Positions 18,817-31,700 of a stretch of 64,000 nt of DNA are shown one piece after another. Each line of letters starts with the position of its first letter. Positions within the stretch are counted from its first letter, which is position 1. Both the position numbers and the translations under genes were made by a program. A model generated the notes under the pieces. It had not been told where the DNA came from. It searched no databases and saw nothing but the letters and a program-made list of their open reading frames with translations. The DNA is from Macropodus opercularis (Eukaryota > Chordata > Actinopteri > Anabantiformes > Osphronemidae), in contig JAUCMP010000026.1 in the NCBI GenBank assembly GCA_030770545.1, forward strand, positions 6,490,501 through 6,554,500, written 5' to 3'.

Positions 18817-21800
18817 GATGTGCAGGACTCGCGCACACATTTGCAATCTCCCATGCAGACACACGTCGCGTATCTTGCACCGGGGCTTGAACACAATATA
18901 AAACGCTTACAAATATGGCTTCGCCATGAACGCACGGGCTGCAGCGACGCGGACCGCAGGGGTATCCAGGCAGTAATGCATGCAGCGGATCCTCTCACCC
19001 GTTGAGCCACTCGGTGTTGATAAATGTATGTAAATGTGCAGGAGGCAGCGAGGCTGGATGGAGGAGGGGGGGCCGGAGGAGGGAGGGAACCCCACGGGAG
19101 AGCAGGGCTACGCTGACAATGCAAGGCTCTGACCCCTGACCCCTCTCCGCTCCATCATCCGCTGCCATCAGCTGATCCCAGGAAACGGACAGCCGCAGTA
19201 AAACAGCATCTCTTTCTCTTTCTCCCTCTACACACGCTCCAACACTAACAGCTTGAATCGACCTCGGCCTACCTCAATAGTCCTTTTTCTATCTGCTGCT
19301 CCTTCCAACCCTCCATTGCTCTTTCCCGTCTCACGCCTCGCTTCACCCCTTAGCTCATCCCGATATATCTCCGCTCCTAACCCCTCTCATTATTTTGAAA
19401 TGTGTCAGCATCTACAACCGCTACAGCTACGGAGGAACAGATGAATTCTGAGCTGACTATATATTTTTGATCATATTGTATTTGTGCTTGTATTGACTGT
19501 CACTGTTCATTCTTCCCAGAACGGTTCAGACCTATGTCGCAGTGCTACACGTTGCAGTCGTTATAAAGGAGGCAACATTTTGTATTTATGAAACACTTGC
19601 AACAAATCAAATACATTTATGTAAGTGAGCATTTGACACAAACTCTTAATCGTTTTATGGTCATAAAACTCAAACCTAGGACATGTTATACAAGCACTAA
19701 AAGGTGCATTTGTCTAGTCCGATTACTGTTGGTTGTGTGATAATTGTAAGACATTACCAAATCCATGTATGTGAAATGTTTGCATGTGTGCCTGGTAGGG
19801 ATTTGACACATATCTGCTTCACACCCTTTGATCTTCATTTTGGTAATACGGCAAAATATCTTTTTCAGTATCAAGCCCAGCCAAGTGCCTTGATGGGATA
19901 AAATGTCCCAGAATTTGATGTGTAATTTCTCATGGAAAATTTCAACTGTCTCTTCTCCGCCACTAAATCGGAATAAACTGCCAGCTGTTAAGGGATAAAT
20001 CAGAGACACGTTCAGTTAGCGTTAGCTGCGTCAAGTGTTGTTTTGTGAAAAGCTAAATGTCAAAATGTTTTGCAGACTGTCAGCAGCGGTTTAAGCTACA
20101 GCATATAAGGCAAAGACACAGCTCAGTCCAAACACACAAACGTCCATGATGCACTGCACCGCAACATGGATGCCCACACACACACGCACATAAAGTGAGC
20201 TCTGTAAAATCAAGGAGACATGTTGCAGGGCCTCGCAGGCAGAAAACAGCAGCCCTGTTTTATAGTAAATACATAGAGTCGGACGTGGTGGATGTGCAAG
20301 AAATAGTTTCGATTTGTTCACATAAAGAGCGCAGTAATGTTAAAGCTTTGTGGTGGAGCGGTGGAGACAGGCTCGTCGTCCGTGTGCAAGGCTTGGAGCT
20401 ACATTTGACGGGTGAACGTGAGAGAAGATGGTTCGAGTGAAAGCATGAAGATAAAAGTTAAATATCTCAACATATTGCTTTCACGAATCCCCTTGTTCAC
20501 CGTTTGACGTCGAGGACACTGTTTTTAAGTCCGTGTCTTGAAGAAGGCTGAAATTTAGCATAAATTTCATGCCTTGAATTTCACGCGTACCCTGCTGTAT
20601 GCATTTCTGTGTTTATGTTGGACGTATTTTGCGACTGCGTTTTTATGCCCTGCTGCCCAGTCCTTCGTCTTACAAGCTCGTACATGGGAGGAGAGAGCAG
20701 GCGAACAAGCCCGTAACTCTACCAGTTCGTAAGATCACAGAGAAGCAAGTGCAGATTTTTTTTTTTTCCATCATTCAGAGAAATAAGAAGAAGCAAGCAG
20801 GTATAGATAAAAAGAAAAGCTTGGAGAGACAGACAGGCAGGGACACAGGCTGAGGCAAATAGACAGGGCTCGTCCCCAGTTTGGTAATCTGATGGAGAGA
20901 TTAGCAAGCAGGCAGCATTTGGGTCGGATTATCGAGTCATTAGAAAAGACTGGTGCTCCAGAGCCTCTCTTATGTGTTAATGTGGCTTTAGAGATCCTCA
21001 GCACAGTCTGTGCAGATAGTCTAGATTGTGCTGTGAGTGCATACAGTGGCCTTTCATGGAAATAAGGACACATGAACCCAGCGCTCATCGTTTGTTTGGA
21101 TGTGTTTGTATTTTTTATTTCCCATATCAAACGAAACATCTCTGTGGCTGATCTCCTTGAAAATGTCTAATTATTTTTGAAATTTCCTTCTACTAACAAA
21201 AAGTAAATCTTATCTTATCTTCTATTTTTGTACTAATGAAACACTCAGGCATGTCCCGTGTCCCAAGTACGAATGAAAGTAATCAGTTCACATGTGATTT
21301 CATTTTCAGTTCAGTTGAATCATCACTTCACATATAGCCTGGGTGGCCGTCTGGTCTTTAATGAGACACTTCTAATATTTTGCACTTCACTGTAGTCTCA
21401 GCTGAATTAATTTTAATAAATATACTACTTTATTTATTTCTTTATTTATGTAAATGAGCTTCACTTTTTATATATCAGTAATGAAACACAAAATGTTTCC
21501 TAGGTGTAAGTAAGTAGAGTCTCCGTCCTGCTGTGCATCTAGATACGCTGTGTTTTATAGTAGAACGCACAGCTGCTGGCCTTCGTGCGCTCCGTGCAAT
21601 CATACAGCTGTGACGTTCAGTCATGGTGGGGTTTGGTTTAAAGGAACTGGAGGAAATCAGAAAGCCTGTGTGTGTGAAAGCGAATACTTGTGCTCAGACT
21701 AACTTATGTGGATTCTGAGGTATTTACTCTGTGGATATGAGTGCGTACATACAGCTGTACTGTGTGTGTTTTCCTGTGTCAGGGGTGGTGGAAGCAGGGC

Positions 21801-23008
21801 AGTTCATTGACAGCTGATCGATGCTGCTGACACTCTGTGTCAGATGTGCTGATATGGTCCACTGACTGCGATATCAGTTTCAATTTCACTAGAATGGGCA
21901 GCATGTGCGTGCGTGTTGTAATAATTAATAAATACCAAAAAATGGATGTGAACTTTTTTTTTTTTTCTGACCAGGCAGTTTTTGCTCCACTCTGAAAACC
22001 TCGTAACTTTCGTTCTGGGCTCAGTCACTTTCACACATGTGCAAACACACACACACATGATCCGTGTTCCCAAAACCTTCCCTTTTGCTGCTGCCTCTGC
22101 ATACACCATGCTCCAGTTCCCCACCCCCATCTCTTTTTGTCAAATAAATTGCTATGTGACCTACTTCCCATTTTGCACCATTTCTCTCATGTTCAGATAT
22201 TATTGTTTGAACATGAGTGATTTGCTTTGGGGCATACTGTATCAAAGAAAACACGCTGTATATAATATGGGGCCTACTCTGCTGTAAAGTGTAATGAATG
22301 AAATGTGTTTGTTAAAAAATATGGAAACGCTAATATCAGCACTGACAAAATTTGGTGTTGTTGCACCTTCTTTTGACGTGTGGGCAACGCATGAGGAGTG
22401 TTTTTATTTAAGGCTTTTGTTTTCAAAATTGCCCTTGTATAATTTGTAATTAAAATATATGCTTCACGTATTTTCTGATTAACACACACAATAATACTCA
22501 TAGCCTTCATAATAACTGGATGTCTTTGTGATGGTCATAGGCTGGGGAAATAAGGTAAATCAATTTTGCAGCCTAGTTAAGCAGAAAGCACAGTGGTAAT
22601 TTTCAGCAACAAGCATGGCTAATTCACTGGACCACGTTGCATTTATAACCCAGTTAGGTCTGCACTAGTTGGCATCCAGTGCTCTGTTTGGACTTGAGGT
22701 ACATTTTAAAACGCTGCTTGTGATGAAGGGGATCTCACGGCGCAGCTCGCTGGACCTTAATATCACATGTAGGCAGAATATACAGTGTAGGAGGGCTGGA
22801 GTGACTTACATTCCATTTTTATAGTGCATTTGTTTCATAGAATTTTATGGTTTATGCCACTTTACAGATTTTATTTTATATGACATAGTTATATATCATT
22901 TCTAAACACGGTTCACTGTGTTTAAAGTCCCTTTTCTTTTTAGGAACAACTGTAGATCAGGACTTTTTCTCCACATTACAACATTTTGATATTTTTATTA
23001 TTTAATAT

Positions 23009-23013
<5 letters not shown>

Positions 23014-23055
<42 letters not shown>
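23014..23055. repeat. (GT)n microsatellite
   Basis: About 21 TG dinucleotides, read directly. Confidence 0.95.
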
Positions 23056-23057
<2 letters not shown>

Positions 23058-24757
23058 CCTGATCTGATCATGGTTGCCTGCTGCATTTTCCCAGTCGTGT
23101 ACAGATGCCTCTGCAGAACACTGACCCTGATTTATTGGGATCAAAATTCACATGACAGCAATTAATTTACATCCATTAACTACATTGCTCGCTCCCTCTT
23201 TCTGGCTCTCCGTGGACATTTTGGACTCTCGTACCAAGGCTTTGAACATTCTCTGTTTCTCCCCTCACTTTTTTCCGTTCTCAGTCACTCTCACCCCAGC
23301 AGTGAGTCCCGCATCCCACTGGTTGTTTTCCGTATTCCTCGTGTGCTTCGCATTACGTCCAGCCGCTGTGCTTAAAGCGCTGCTACATAAATGATAATGT
23401 GGTCAATTTATTTAACATGGACGGTTGTTTAGTTTCACGAAGAGCATGTGTGTCAGGAAAAGGCTGCAAATAATCACAAAATTACATGTAGTCTGTTTCT
23501 TTATCAATCAAAACTAATAAAACTGTTTTCAGCAAATTGGCTGATTATGGTTAAACAAGGAGTTTGACATTAACGATAAAAGCTCAGAGCCTTGTGATCA
23601 GAACATCCATCCCATGCACGTCCTCATGCTCAAGGGTGTTTCTCTGCCCTCACGATAAGCACTTCAATGCTGGCCCGACTCTTACGGCCTTTCTGCCTCT
23701 CACCCTCCATTCTGCCAGTGTCTGTCTGCCAAGTGCTTTTTTTCTGGCTTTTCCACTTTAAGAAAAGGAGACTTTGCTTGGGGGGGAATTTGCCATTTAT
23801 TTCCGGAGACAAAAAAATGAAAAGGGGCTTTAGCACTTTGTATCTTTCCCCTTTTTTGTCTTCATTCTCTACGCATCTTTGCTCTTTGCACCATTGTGGA
23901 GCCTCTTCATCCAACTCGGGCCTCCATGTCTTCTCTCTGCCCTTGGGGTGAGCATGACTAGGTTCTCTAGCTAAATGCACTGGGGGTCGGGTGATGGGGA
24001 CACAAGAGTGAACCATGAGTTTGGCGGACTCTCATCTAAACCACGTCTTCTGTTGAATAAACTATAATAAATGTCCCTAATGCACACATATACATCAATG
24101 CATCACATATACCAACACACGTACATGCACATTTTCAAGCAAGCATTTTGATTTTGCATTGTTTGAACAATTTAAAAAAATGTAATAGCCTTCGCCTGAG
24201 TCTAAATTTATTCTAAAGAGGGAGACAATGAAGAAATCCTTCACCCACATCACTAACCAACATAGCTTGGGGACAGGTTCTATCAGTGTCTGTTTAAGGC
24301 TTGGCTGAGGATAGGGTGCAGGAGGAAAAGTTGCAGTTGGCAGCAGGCAGAAAGACACTGCAAGGGGCGTGGGGGGTTCGGAATAAAGGATTTTAAACCA
24401 AAGCCTCTTTGGTAAAGAGGAGGAAGGGAGGGAAGAGTGGGCCTGTGAGGGTGGTGGATAGATACAGGATGACACAAGGTCCAGATTAACCCTAATCTCA
24501 GGCCTGGTGGTTTAGGTGAGGCTGAGGGTCTGAAGGGAACAATCCCATGCCAGGTGGTCACGAGAAGGTTAAAACTAGGAGAGGGTGGGGGGCACTCGTG
24601 GGATGAGTATGGGACAGGGTGTTGCTAGGGAAGACAGCGAAAGAGAGAGACGTGAGTGAACTATTTTGTCGTCTCCGCTTCGCTTCCGTCTGCACATGTG
24701 AAAAGGAAAAATCCAAAACGGTCGACCAAAAAACGGGAAAGATGTCACAGATCGCAT

Positions 24758-24775
24758 GGGGGGGGGGGGGGGGGG
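24758..24775. repeat. Poly-G run
   Basis: G18, read directly. It is able to form a G-quadruplex and is prone to length error in sequencing. Confidence 0.9.
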
Positions 24776-26959
24776 TTGCAGAGCTAGTGGAACAGCAGGC
24801 GCTGTGACGGTGGCTGCAGGGTGATTGGGTGGTTGGTGCATGGTGACAGTGGCACATGACCCGGTGCATGGGATTAGAGGGACAGTCAGTAATCTGCTGT
24901 TTAGGCTGTATGTAGGGCAAGAGTGGCTTAGCCTAGCCACTCTTAGCACGGGTGGAGCGTCAGAGCCAGAGGGAGAGGAACCGGACTGTGTTATATAGCT
25001 GCACTCATTTGAATCCCCGCTTGCTTTATCCATCTCTCCCTTCCCCTGCCTGATATATGATATAGCTCTTTCTTTTTTCTAATATAAGAGGGGATTATAA
25101 TATATATTTAGCGGTTACGTTGAATGCAACTTGCTACAGTACAATTCTGTATAAGTATACGAACATCTTGCTGCGGATGCTTCTGTGTCTTTACCTTTTA
25201 CTGCAGAACTTGATGGATGAACCTTCACGCTACAGAATAGTTGAACAGTGTGTTACTGTATCAAGCTACGTGGTGGGACTTACAGTTGAGTGTGTAGAGC
25301 TTATCCAGCATATTTGACTGAAGCAGGATCGCACACATACAACGCAGACCTGGTACCTTTACAATAAAGGATCAAGGAGAAAGTGTCCCAAGTAATTTAT
25401 GTGTAGAGCCGAGTTTCTTCTCCCACTCATGATCAATATTAAAAAAAGCTCTATTAAATTTAAAATAAAGTCCCCAACAGTCCCTGCAATACTCTACAAA
25501 GCTCTTCAGTCACAGGAGCTCTTCAGATTTAAAACACAAGCACCACTTACACTGCAAACATTTTAGGATGAACCAAAATCACTGAGCAAATTAAATCTAA
25601 TTATTTGAACCAGTGAAATAACAAATCCAAAACTCACAGCAAAACAATGCACTACACGGCTCTAAATTGGCAGCCTCCCTCTCTCGTAGAGCCGAGGCGC
25701 ATCCCAACTGAGTATAGACTCAGTGACCGTCAAATGAGAGAATACACAAAATGACATGGCTGCCTAAGCAGTGCATAGTTTGTAATCACCGTGGAACAGG
25801 ATGGAGCAACAGCAGAAGAAATTACACGTCCTGTAATGCAGTTCAGTATTCAGTGTCAGTATTCTTTGATATAGTGTTTTCTTTCTTGCTACTACTTGGT
25901 AGATAAATATTAAAACCATGAGAAGACATTACTCTAAAACTATAAAGTAACTACAGTACATAGTAGAAGTCAGTTTCTGTGCATATCATCAGTAAATATA
26001 TATGTTTTTGGTTTTGACTCTGTGGAGACGTGATCCTGGTTTTCGTTATTTAAATCTTATTGGCAAAAGTTGCAGGTTTTATTGTCAGAGCTGAGGATGT
26101 AACAAAGTACCACCTTAAAATCTCACCTCAGATTTTCACTTCATTCCAACAAACCTGGTGGATTTATGTCAAGTGAAGTCAGGCATCGGTCACTCGGTTA
26201 CGGTGAGAATCAAAATTTGTCAAGTTGGCTTTTCCAACTAACATCTATAAACTGATACAGTGCAGTTTTGAATATCCCTGGAGAGCAGCACAGTTCTTTT
26301 AACCGACTGTATCTTCAGCCGAGTAATCAACCCCTTTGTTTTTTCACACCATCCCACAATCCCACCTGCTTCGGTGAGACGATGGAGGGCCCTTTGAAAA
26401 CAACGAGGCGGCATGATTTATTATTCTAATTAGGCAAAGTGAGACTTTAGCAAAGCCACAATTACACTAAATCGCCAAAACAGTTTTCTGGTTGGCTGGC
26501 TCCTGTTCTGTTCAGATGTTAATCAGAGGTAGCGATTGAGCCAAGTTGCAAACTGCTTGTGAGTCACACTATTGCTTATATCTTCCACAAAAAACACAAA
26601 CAGTCAAACAAACAAACTCTGGAGTCCTGTGCTGCATTACAAGTGAGCACGGTGGCTTGTTAAATAAAGTCGCATTAAACTGTATACGCTGGGTGCATAG
26701 CGTACGGCCTCCCAACCATCTCTGGCTGAACATGCCAGGATACCCCGTTAACATCGACCGCTGTGTTTAATGCCAGGTCATTTCATAATCTCTTTGATAC
26801 TCGCTCACATCTGCACATTTGCTCTCACTCACTGACAATCAAACAGCTGCAAGCTGGCATGCTCAGTGAATCCTCCTGTGGAACACACACACACAAGTAA
26901 ACGCACGCACATCCACAGGCCCATTAGAAAAGATGTACACACTGCTGAACACTCGTATT

Positions 26960-26983
26960 CACACACACACACACACACACACA
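26960..26983. repeat. (CA)n microsatellite
   Basis: About twelve CA dinucleotides, read directly. Confidence 0.95.
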
Positions 26984-28505
26984 GGCGCTAATGCTTATGC
27001 ATGCAAGTGTGCACATGCACTTTACTCCAACTGCTGCTGCACTCGTGCAAAATAAAAAACCTGTTCTGTTTTATGGGTTATTCTTCAGAATTAGAACTAG
27101 ATGCTTCCTCTGTCTCACGATAGAACGGCGTCAGCGAAATATTGAATTCACTGATCCCTTGTAAGAGGAATGCAAACACATTCACAAATGTAGACGCTTG
27201 CAGGGGAGAAAATTAGCACATGGCGTTGGATGTCTGTGTGCATGTATGTGGCTCCCATCGCCTTTCTCATCCCCGCCTTCCCTCACCCCCATTTCTCTCT
27301 TGCTGGATCTCCACACATCTCCAAAACACACCCCAATCATCCAGCATCAACAGGCATGTGATACCAGTGTTTGGTTCATCTCTCTCTCTCTTCCTCTCTC
27401 ACCCTCCCCCTGCTCTATTTTCATCTGTGTGCTTCCACTCTCCTAGTTTTCGGGTAATTACCTGGCATTTGCATTGCAAAGTCCCCTGTGCCGCCCTCAG
27501 CTCCTCTGCAGGTGATTGAGCTTCATTTCCCCAGCAGATAAGAGAGAGAAAGAGGAAGAGAGAGAGGCAGAGGAAAGGGGAATTGCAGCATGGTGTGATG
27601 TTATTCTGGCTCGCAGGATATAAGAACAATGTCCCGAATGCTTTGTTACTGGTGGGTTCCTTGGTTCAAAGAAGAACCTCTAGTTCCCACATGTAAATAA
27701 TCATCCTCATTACTATTAAACCACTTGATCAAACTGCAATTGAAATAAAACCCACACAGTGAAATTGCTTCTTAGTGTAATCTCAGTAACCCTGGATATT
27801 ATTTATTGACAGTCTAACTAACAGTTGGATCTATTATGTTAAATTGTCAATGCCTGCATCCATACGTGGGGACGTTCTAATAACAAGTGTGTTTGTTCCT
27901 ATAAGAGCTGTGATAGATGATGTACATCAGCTCAGCAAGTCAGTAGAAGTACAGTAAACTAATGTAAACTAAATATTAACCCAACTCATCTGATTATAAC
28001 CTGAAGCCTCCTCGTGTACAACTTTCAACATAACCACAAATATAACAGTGTTAGGAAATGAGAACATGGAGTCAAACGTAAATTAAATTTAATAACCAGA
28101 GTGTTATATGGGATCATTTGAAATGGGCCGGTCTCTTTAGTGCGGCCACACACGGGTTGAACTGTCCACCTATAGGAACACGGCCACTCCTGTTACAAAT
28201 GCCTTGTGAAATACACGATTCCCCTTAAACTTCCTCAAGCAGACTGACCCCAAACGCGCATTTATTGATGTAAAGTGAGCCACAAAGAGAAACCCTCCAT
28301 GTCCCTCACTGACACACCAGAAGCGCCTCCTACAGAATAATTGGAGGGAGCTCATTTGCATGCTGAACAGCGTGGATATTTATTTAAATTTAATTTCGTT
28401 CCCGCACACGGTGCACTGTAGGCTTTTGTGCCAAAGTCATATTAACCCCTTGACTAGTTAATATGCGCTGCACGCGTTGCCCACGCACGATGAATATTCA
28501 TACTG

Positions 28506-28673
28506 ATGGCGTTTTCTGCGCCGCCCCCCTCCTCCCCCTTCCCTCCTCCCCCAGTCCCCGCTGCGAGGCGCAACAGCGTGGCGCCACGGACTTGTCCCGG
28601 AAGCCTCGGTCATTTCCACAGTTGTCCTCCCAAACACAAACGCGTCCTTCTGGTTTGCGGCTCGTGTGACTTA
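28506..28673 (+). other. In-frame upstream extension of msra (possible longer N-terminus)
   Basis: An upstream ATG at 28506 opens the same frame as the msra start at 28674, 56 codons earlier, directly after an in-frame TGA. The added peptide (MAFSAPPPSSPFPPPPVPAA and onward) is proline-rich, basic (several R, K, H) and has no acidic residue until its last two positions. That composition could suit mitochondrial targeting. It may equally be 5' UTR. Both ATGs have weak -3 contexts but G at +4. Confidence 0.35.
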
Positions 28674-28746
28674 ATGGCAGATCAGACTCAGCTGCCGAGC
28701 GGAGACCGCGCTCTGAGGGGAAGAGCGGACAAGACGCGCGTGTCAG
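28674..28746 (+). CDS. msra: msra coding exon 1
   Basis: ATG opens MADQTQLPSGDRALRGRADK then TRVS, donor CAG|GTAAAC, phase 1, in a CpG-rich block typical of a first exon. The split codon joins to give D before KHAVNGN. Weak protein conservation makes this less certain than the other exons. Confidence 0.7.
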
Positions 28747-31700
28747 GTAAACAGCGCGGGGACAAGCGCGAGCCCGCAAAAGTGTCCACGTGGTGCGTTA
28801 GTGACGTCGAAGCAGTTCCGGTCACAATTCAGAGTCTCAGGTTTCACTTAACAAGGTGGGTCATTAATTCCAGCTGGAGTTTTTGTTTGCTTGACGATGA
28901 GGACAGTAACTTAAGTCACGTGGTGATCATTTGGCGTCTTTTCACTGAGTTGTGTGTCTTTGAAACAACATCATCACCTCTGAGTCCAGTAGGTCCACAG
29001 AGTCGTCCTCGTCTGTTACTAAGAACAGAACGATTCCTGGTTTTATGTTAACTGATGAGCGGTGAAATAAATATGTAGGTGACGCTTACACATGTTTGTG
29101 TTTAGGCCTATAAATGTGTGCGACATCAGGTTTAAGACATTTTCCCTTGTTTATTAATATATTAAATTATTAAATTATCCTTTATAGACCTTCCATTCAG
29201 CAGAAACAACAGACAAAACCCGACAGGAGAATATTCTTTGGCCAATGCTCTGTCAATCTTGCCTCTACCCCTTGGGTCCATCAGAACACGTGGATCCATC
29301 CAGGGGCCTGAAGTAAATATAACCTGCAGATGTCAGTTTCATTAGCTTATCTGTTGCTGTAGTTCCTTCACATGAACATGTCTGTGAACTTGATTTCTGA
29401 TACAGTAGAGACCCAGAGGAGTTTTAGGGCATCTTAGGGCATTAGTGTAGCTTCACTGTCCAGTGCATGTACTGCACTAAAAACGATACACTTTTAAGGT
29501 ACATAGCACTTCATGTACAACACTCAGCATAAACAGGTATGATATGAGTAGATGACTCTTGTTAGATACTCTCATAGAATAAGATAGCTAATAACCAGAC
29601 TTTGTGGCTGTGAGTATTAGATTATCTATTCTTTAGGAAACATTTTCACAGTTTAAATGTGCTCATTCTATCAATAGTGATTTCCTTCTTTCCTCTTTAG
29701 CTATGACTGTTGGGGCCTGGTATAACAGATGTAACTGTAGAAACCCAGCATATCTGAGACATTTGCTAAACTGCTTTTCAGTCTATTTGGGCACAGTAAT
29801 GAAATCTGTGATTCAGCCATAGAATCAGCAAAAGCCTGCTGGGATGAACGGTGGGATTGAGTTACAAATGGCTGATGATTAAAAGGATTAGACGGAAGTT
29901 CTCAGCTCTGTCGTGGACACCGCAGCACTCTGACGTTTGTTGTTCCATGTTGTTTTGTGAAGTGTTTCAGCCATTAGTCCAGATTGAAGTTTTGCTGTCT
30001 CACCATTTCAACCGTGTTTCCTATTCGCCTCACTCAGAGGGCGTGATGCGAGGCGAACCTGGTTCCCTCAGTCCTCACCTACCCAGACATGAGCATCCGC
30101 GTTGTGCAACGCAAGTGCATTGTGGGAGCTGGGTTCGTAGGAGCAAGCCATGCCGCAGCATCCAGGGGCCCATCTGGGCATTATGCGCATGAAGGCTCCG
30201 CCCCGTCGTAAGTTCCCGCTCCGTCTGTCGGAGCAGCTCGGAGACGCCGCATGGCAGAAATCTGTTCCCCCCCTTCTCACCATGGGGGGCAGCTTAGGTG
30301 GAGACAGGGTTGTTTCAGTGTGTATGTGTTGGACTAGCATGCTTCTGTGTTTGACAGTGTGGGCCCATAAGCATGAGTAATTTAGGCATTGCTAGGACCG
30401 TCTCCACATATGCCCTGCGCCGTCCCAGCCTAGTGTGTCAGTGCACACATTTGTCCCCCTCGACTGAAGATCACTGAAACTTGTTTCAAACCGTCTTTAA
30501 CGAAAGCTTCGCGTTCATTGTTCGGACATCCCGGCGATCGTCCGCTCCTCTCCTTGCTACAGTCTGTATAATGTGCTCTGTGACCTTGGCAAGAATGATC
30601 CAGTGGCAGATTGCTACATGGTAGGAGCATAGTAGCTATTATTTTGAGTCAGTGCAGGGTAGACTGCCAATATTTCTTCCAAACAGGATGGGGGAGGTCA
30701 GCTGACCAAAATCAATCTCTGTTACATGTCTCACTATAACTCTGTAAAGCAGGTTCATGGCGAAGATATATTTCAGGCATTATTCTATTTTGCCATCTCT
30801 GCTGTCTCTGGATGCCCTTGCTTGTTCGTCTTTAGCAAAGAACTTGTGTAAGTGCAGAACCAAATGAAGTACATGGTAAGAGATAAATAAGAGGTATTTG
30901 CTCAGTGATTACATCCGCTGCCTCAGTGAAGGGAGGATGTTTTGTTTACACCCAACTACAACGTCTATAGTGGGTCTGTACGGGTTTCCTCAAGGTGCCG
31001 CAGTTTCCACCGAGCAGTCGATCAGTGGAAATGGACGCCCTGATTAATTTCCCATGTGTTCACCATACAGTGGATTCTGTGATATACCGTAGTTTCCTGG
31101 TGGGTGCGACAGGATTTCTGTGGCTAAAAATGGAGAGCGTGAAAGTAAAATGAACCGTTTTCAATAATTGTCCTTAATATGCCCTTCAAAACAAGACACA
31201 TTTTTAGGTCTGTGCCAGCCAGTTAGAAGCCAAACTGTTCTTTCCCATCAAATTAGCTTTTGATGTAGTCATTTGTTCAGGCCCACAGGATGCGACTCCC
31301 ATCTTGCTGTAAAATAGATGATGAAGCCAGCCATATAGGCTTTTCCATAGCAACTGTTTCTGTTGCTACGATACAGTATGTATGGATGCATGAGTGGCTT
31401 GAAAGGTGGATATTTCAGAGTTTGGACAGTTTCTCCACCCTGACCAGAGACAGCTTTACATTTCACAATAGCAACTTAGGCTGATTGTTGTAGGGCCACA
31501 GCAGCGTCATTTCCTTTACATACACAGTTGTGAAAACTAGACCACTTCCCACCAGCCTTGCCTATTTTCTCCCCTCCCTTTCTCTCCGTTGCCCCACTCC
31601 TTCTCACCCCTAACAATCCTCCCATAGAGCGGAGTGTAGTTGGCACTGGTATAAAGCTCCAGCCTCCTCCGACGACTCGTGCCTGACTCTCGGCCAACCT

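Larger units (their letters stand above)
16711..28505. other. Intergenic interval holding the presumed mir-124 host promoter; no protein gene recognised
   Basis: Almost 12 kb with no exon resembling a known protein. It contains many CA/GT microsatellites, a 13-bp perfect inverted repeat (18,351-18,385), purine-rich stretches (18,080-18,430), a G18 run (24,758-24,775) and CpG-rich patches (18,850-19,150; 28,440-28,770). Long ORFs over 17.9-19.1 kb are produced by microsatellites and proline-rich low-complexity sequence on the minus strand. The primary miR-124 transcript and its neuronal enhancers should lie here, but no exon boundaries could be fixed. Confidence 0.6.

Noticed and set aside
18379..19124. 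Several ORFs over 120 codons on both strands
   Set aside because: They are created by CA repeats and G/C-rich low-complexity tracts, with no splice structure or recognised domain.
19165..19194. RE1/REST-like half sites near the mir-124 interval
   Set aside because: The right half GGACAGCCGC is fair, but the left half and spacing depart from the canonical motif; too weak to call without a matrix score.
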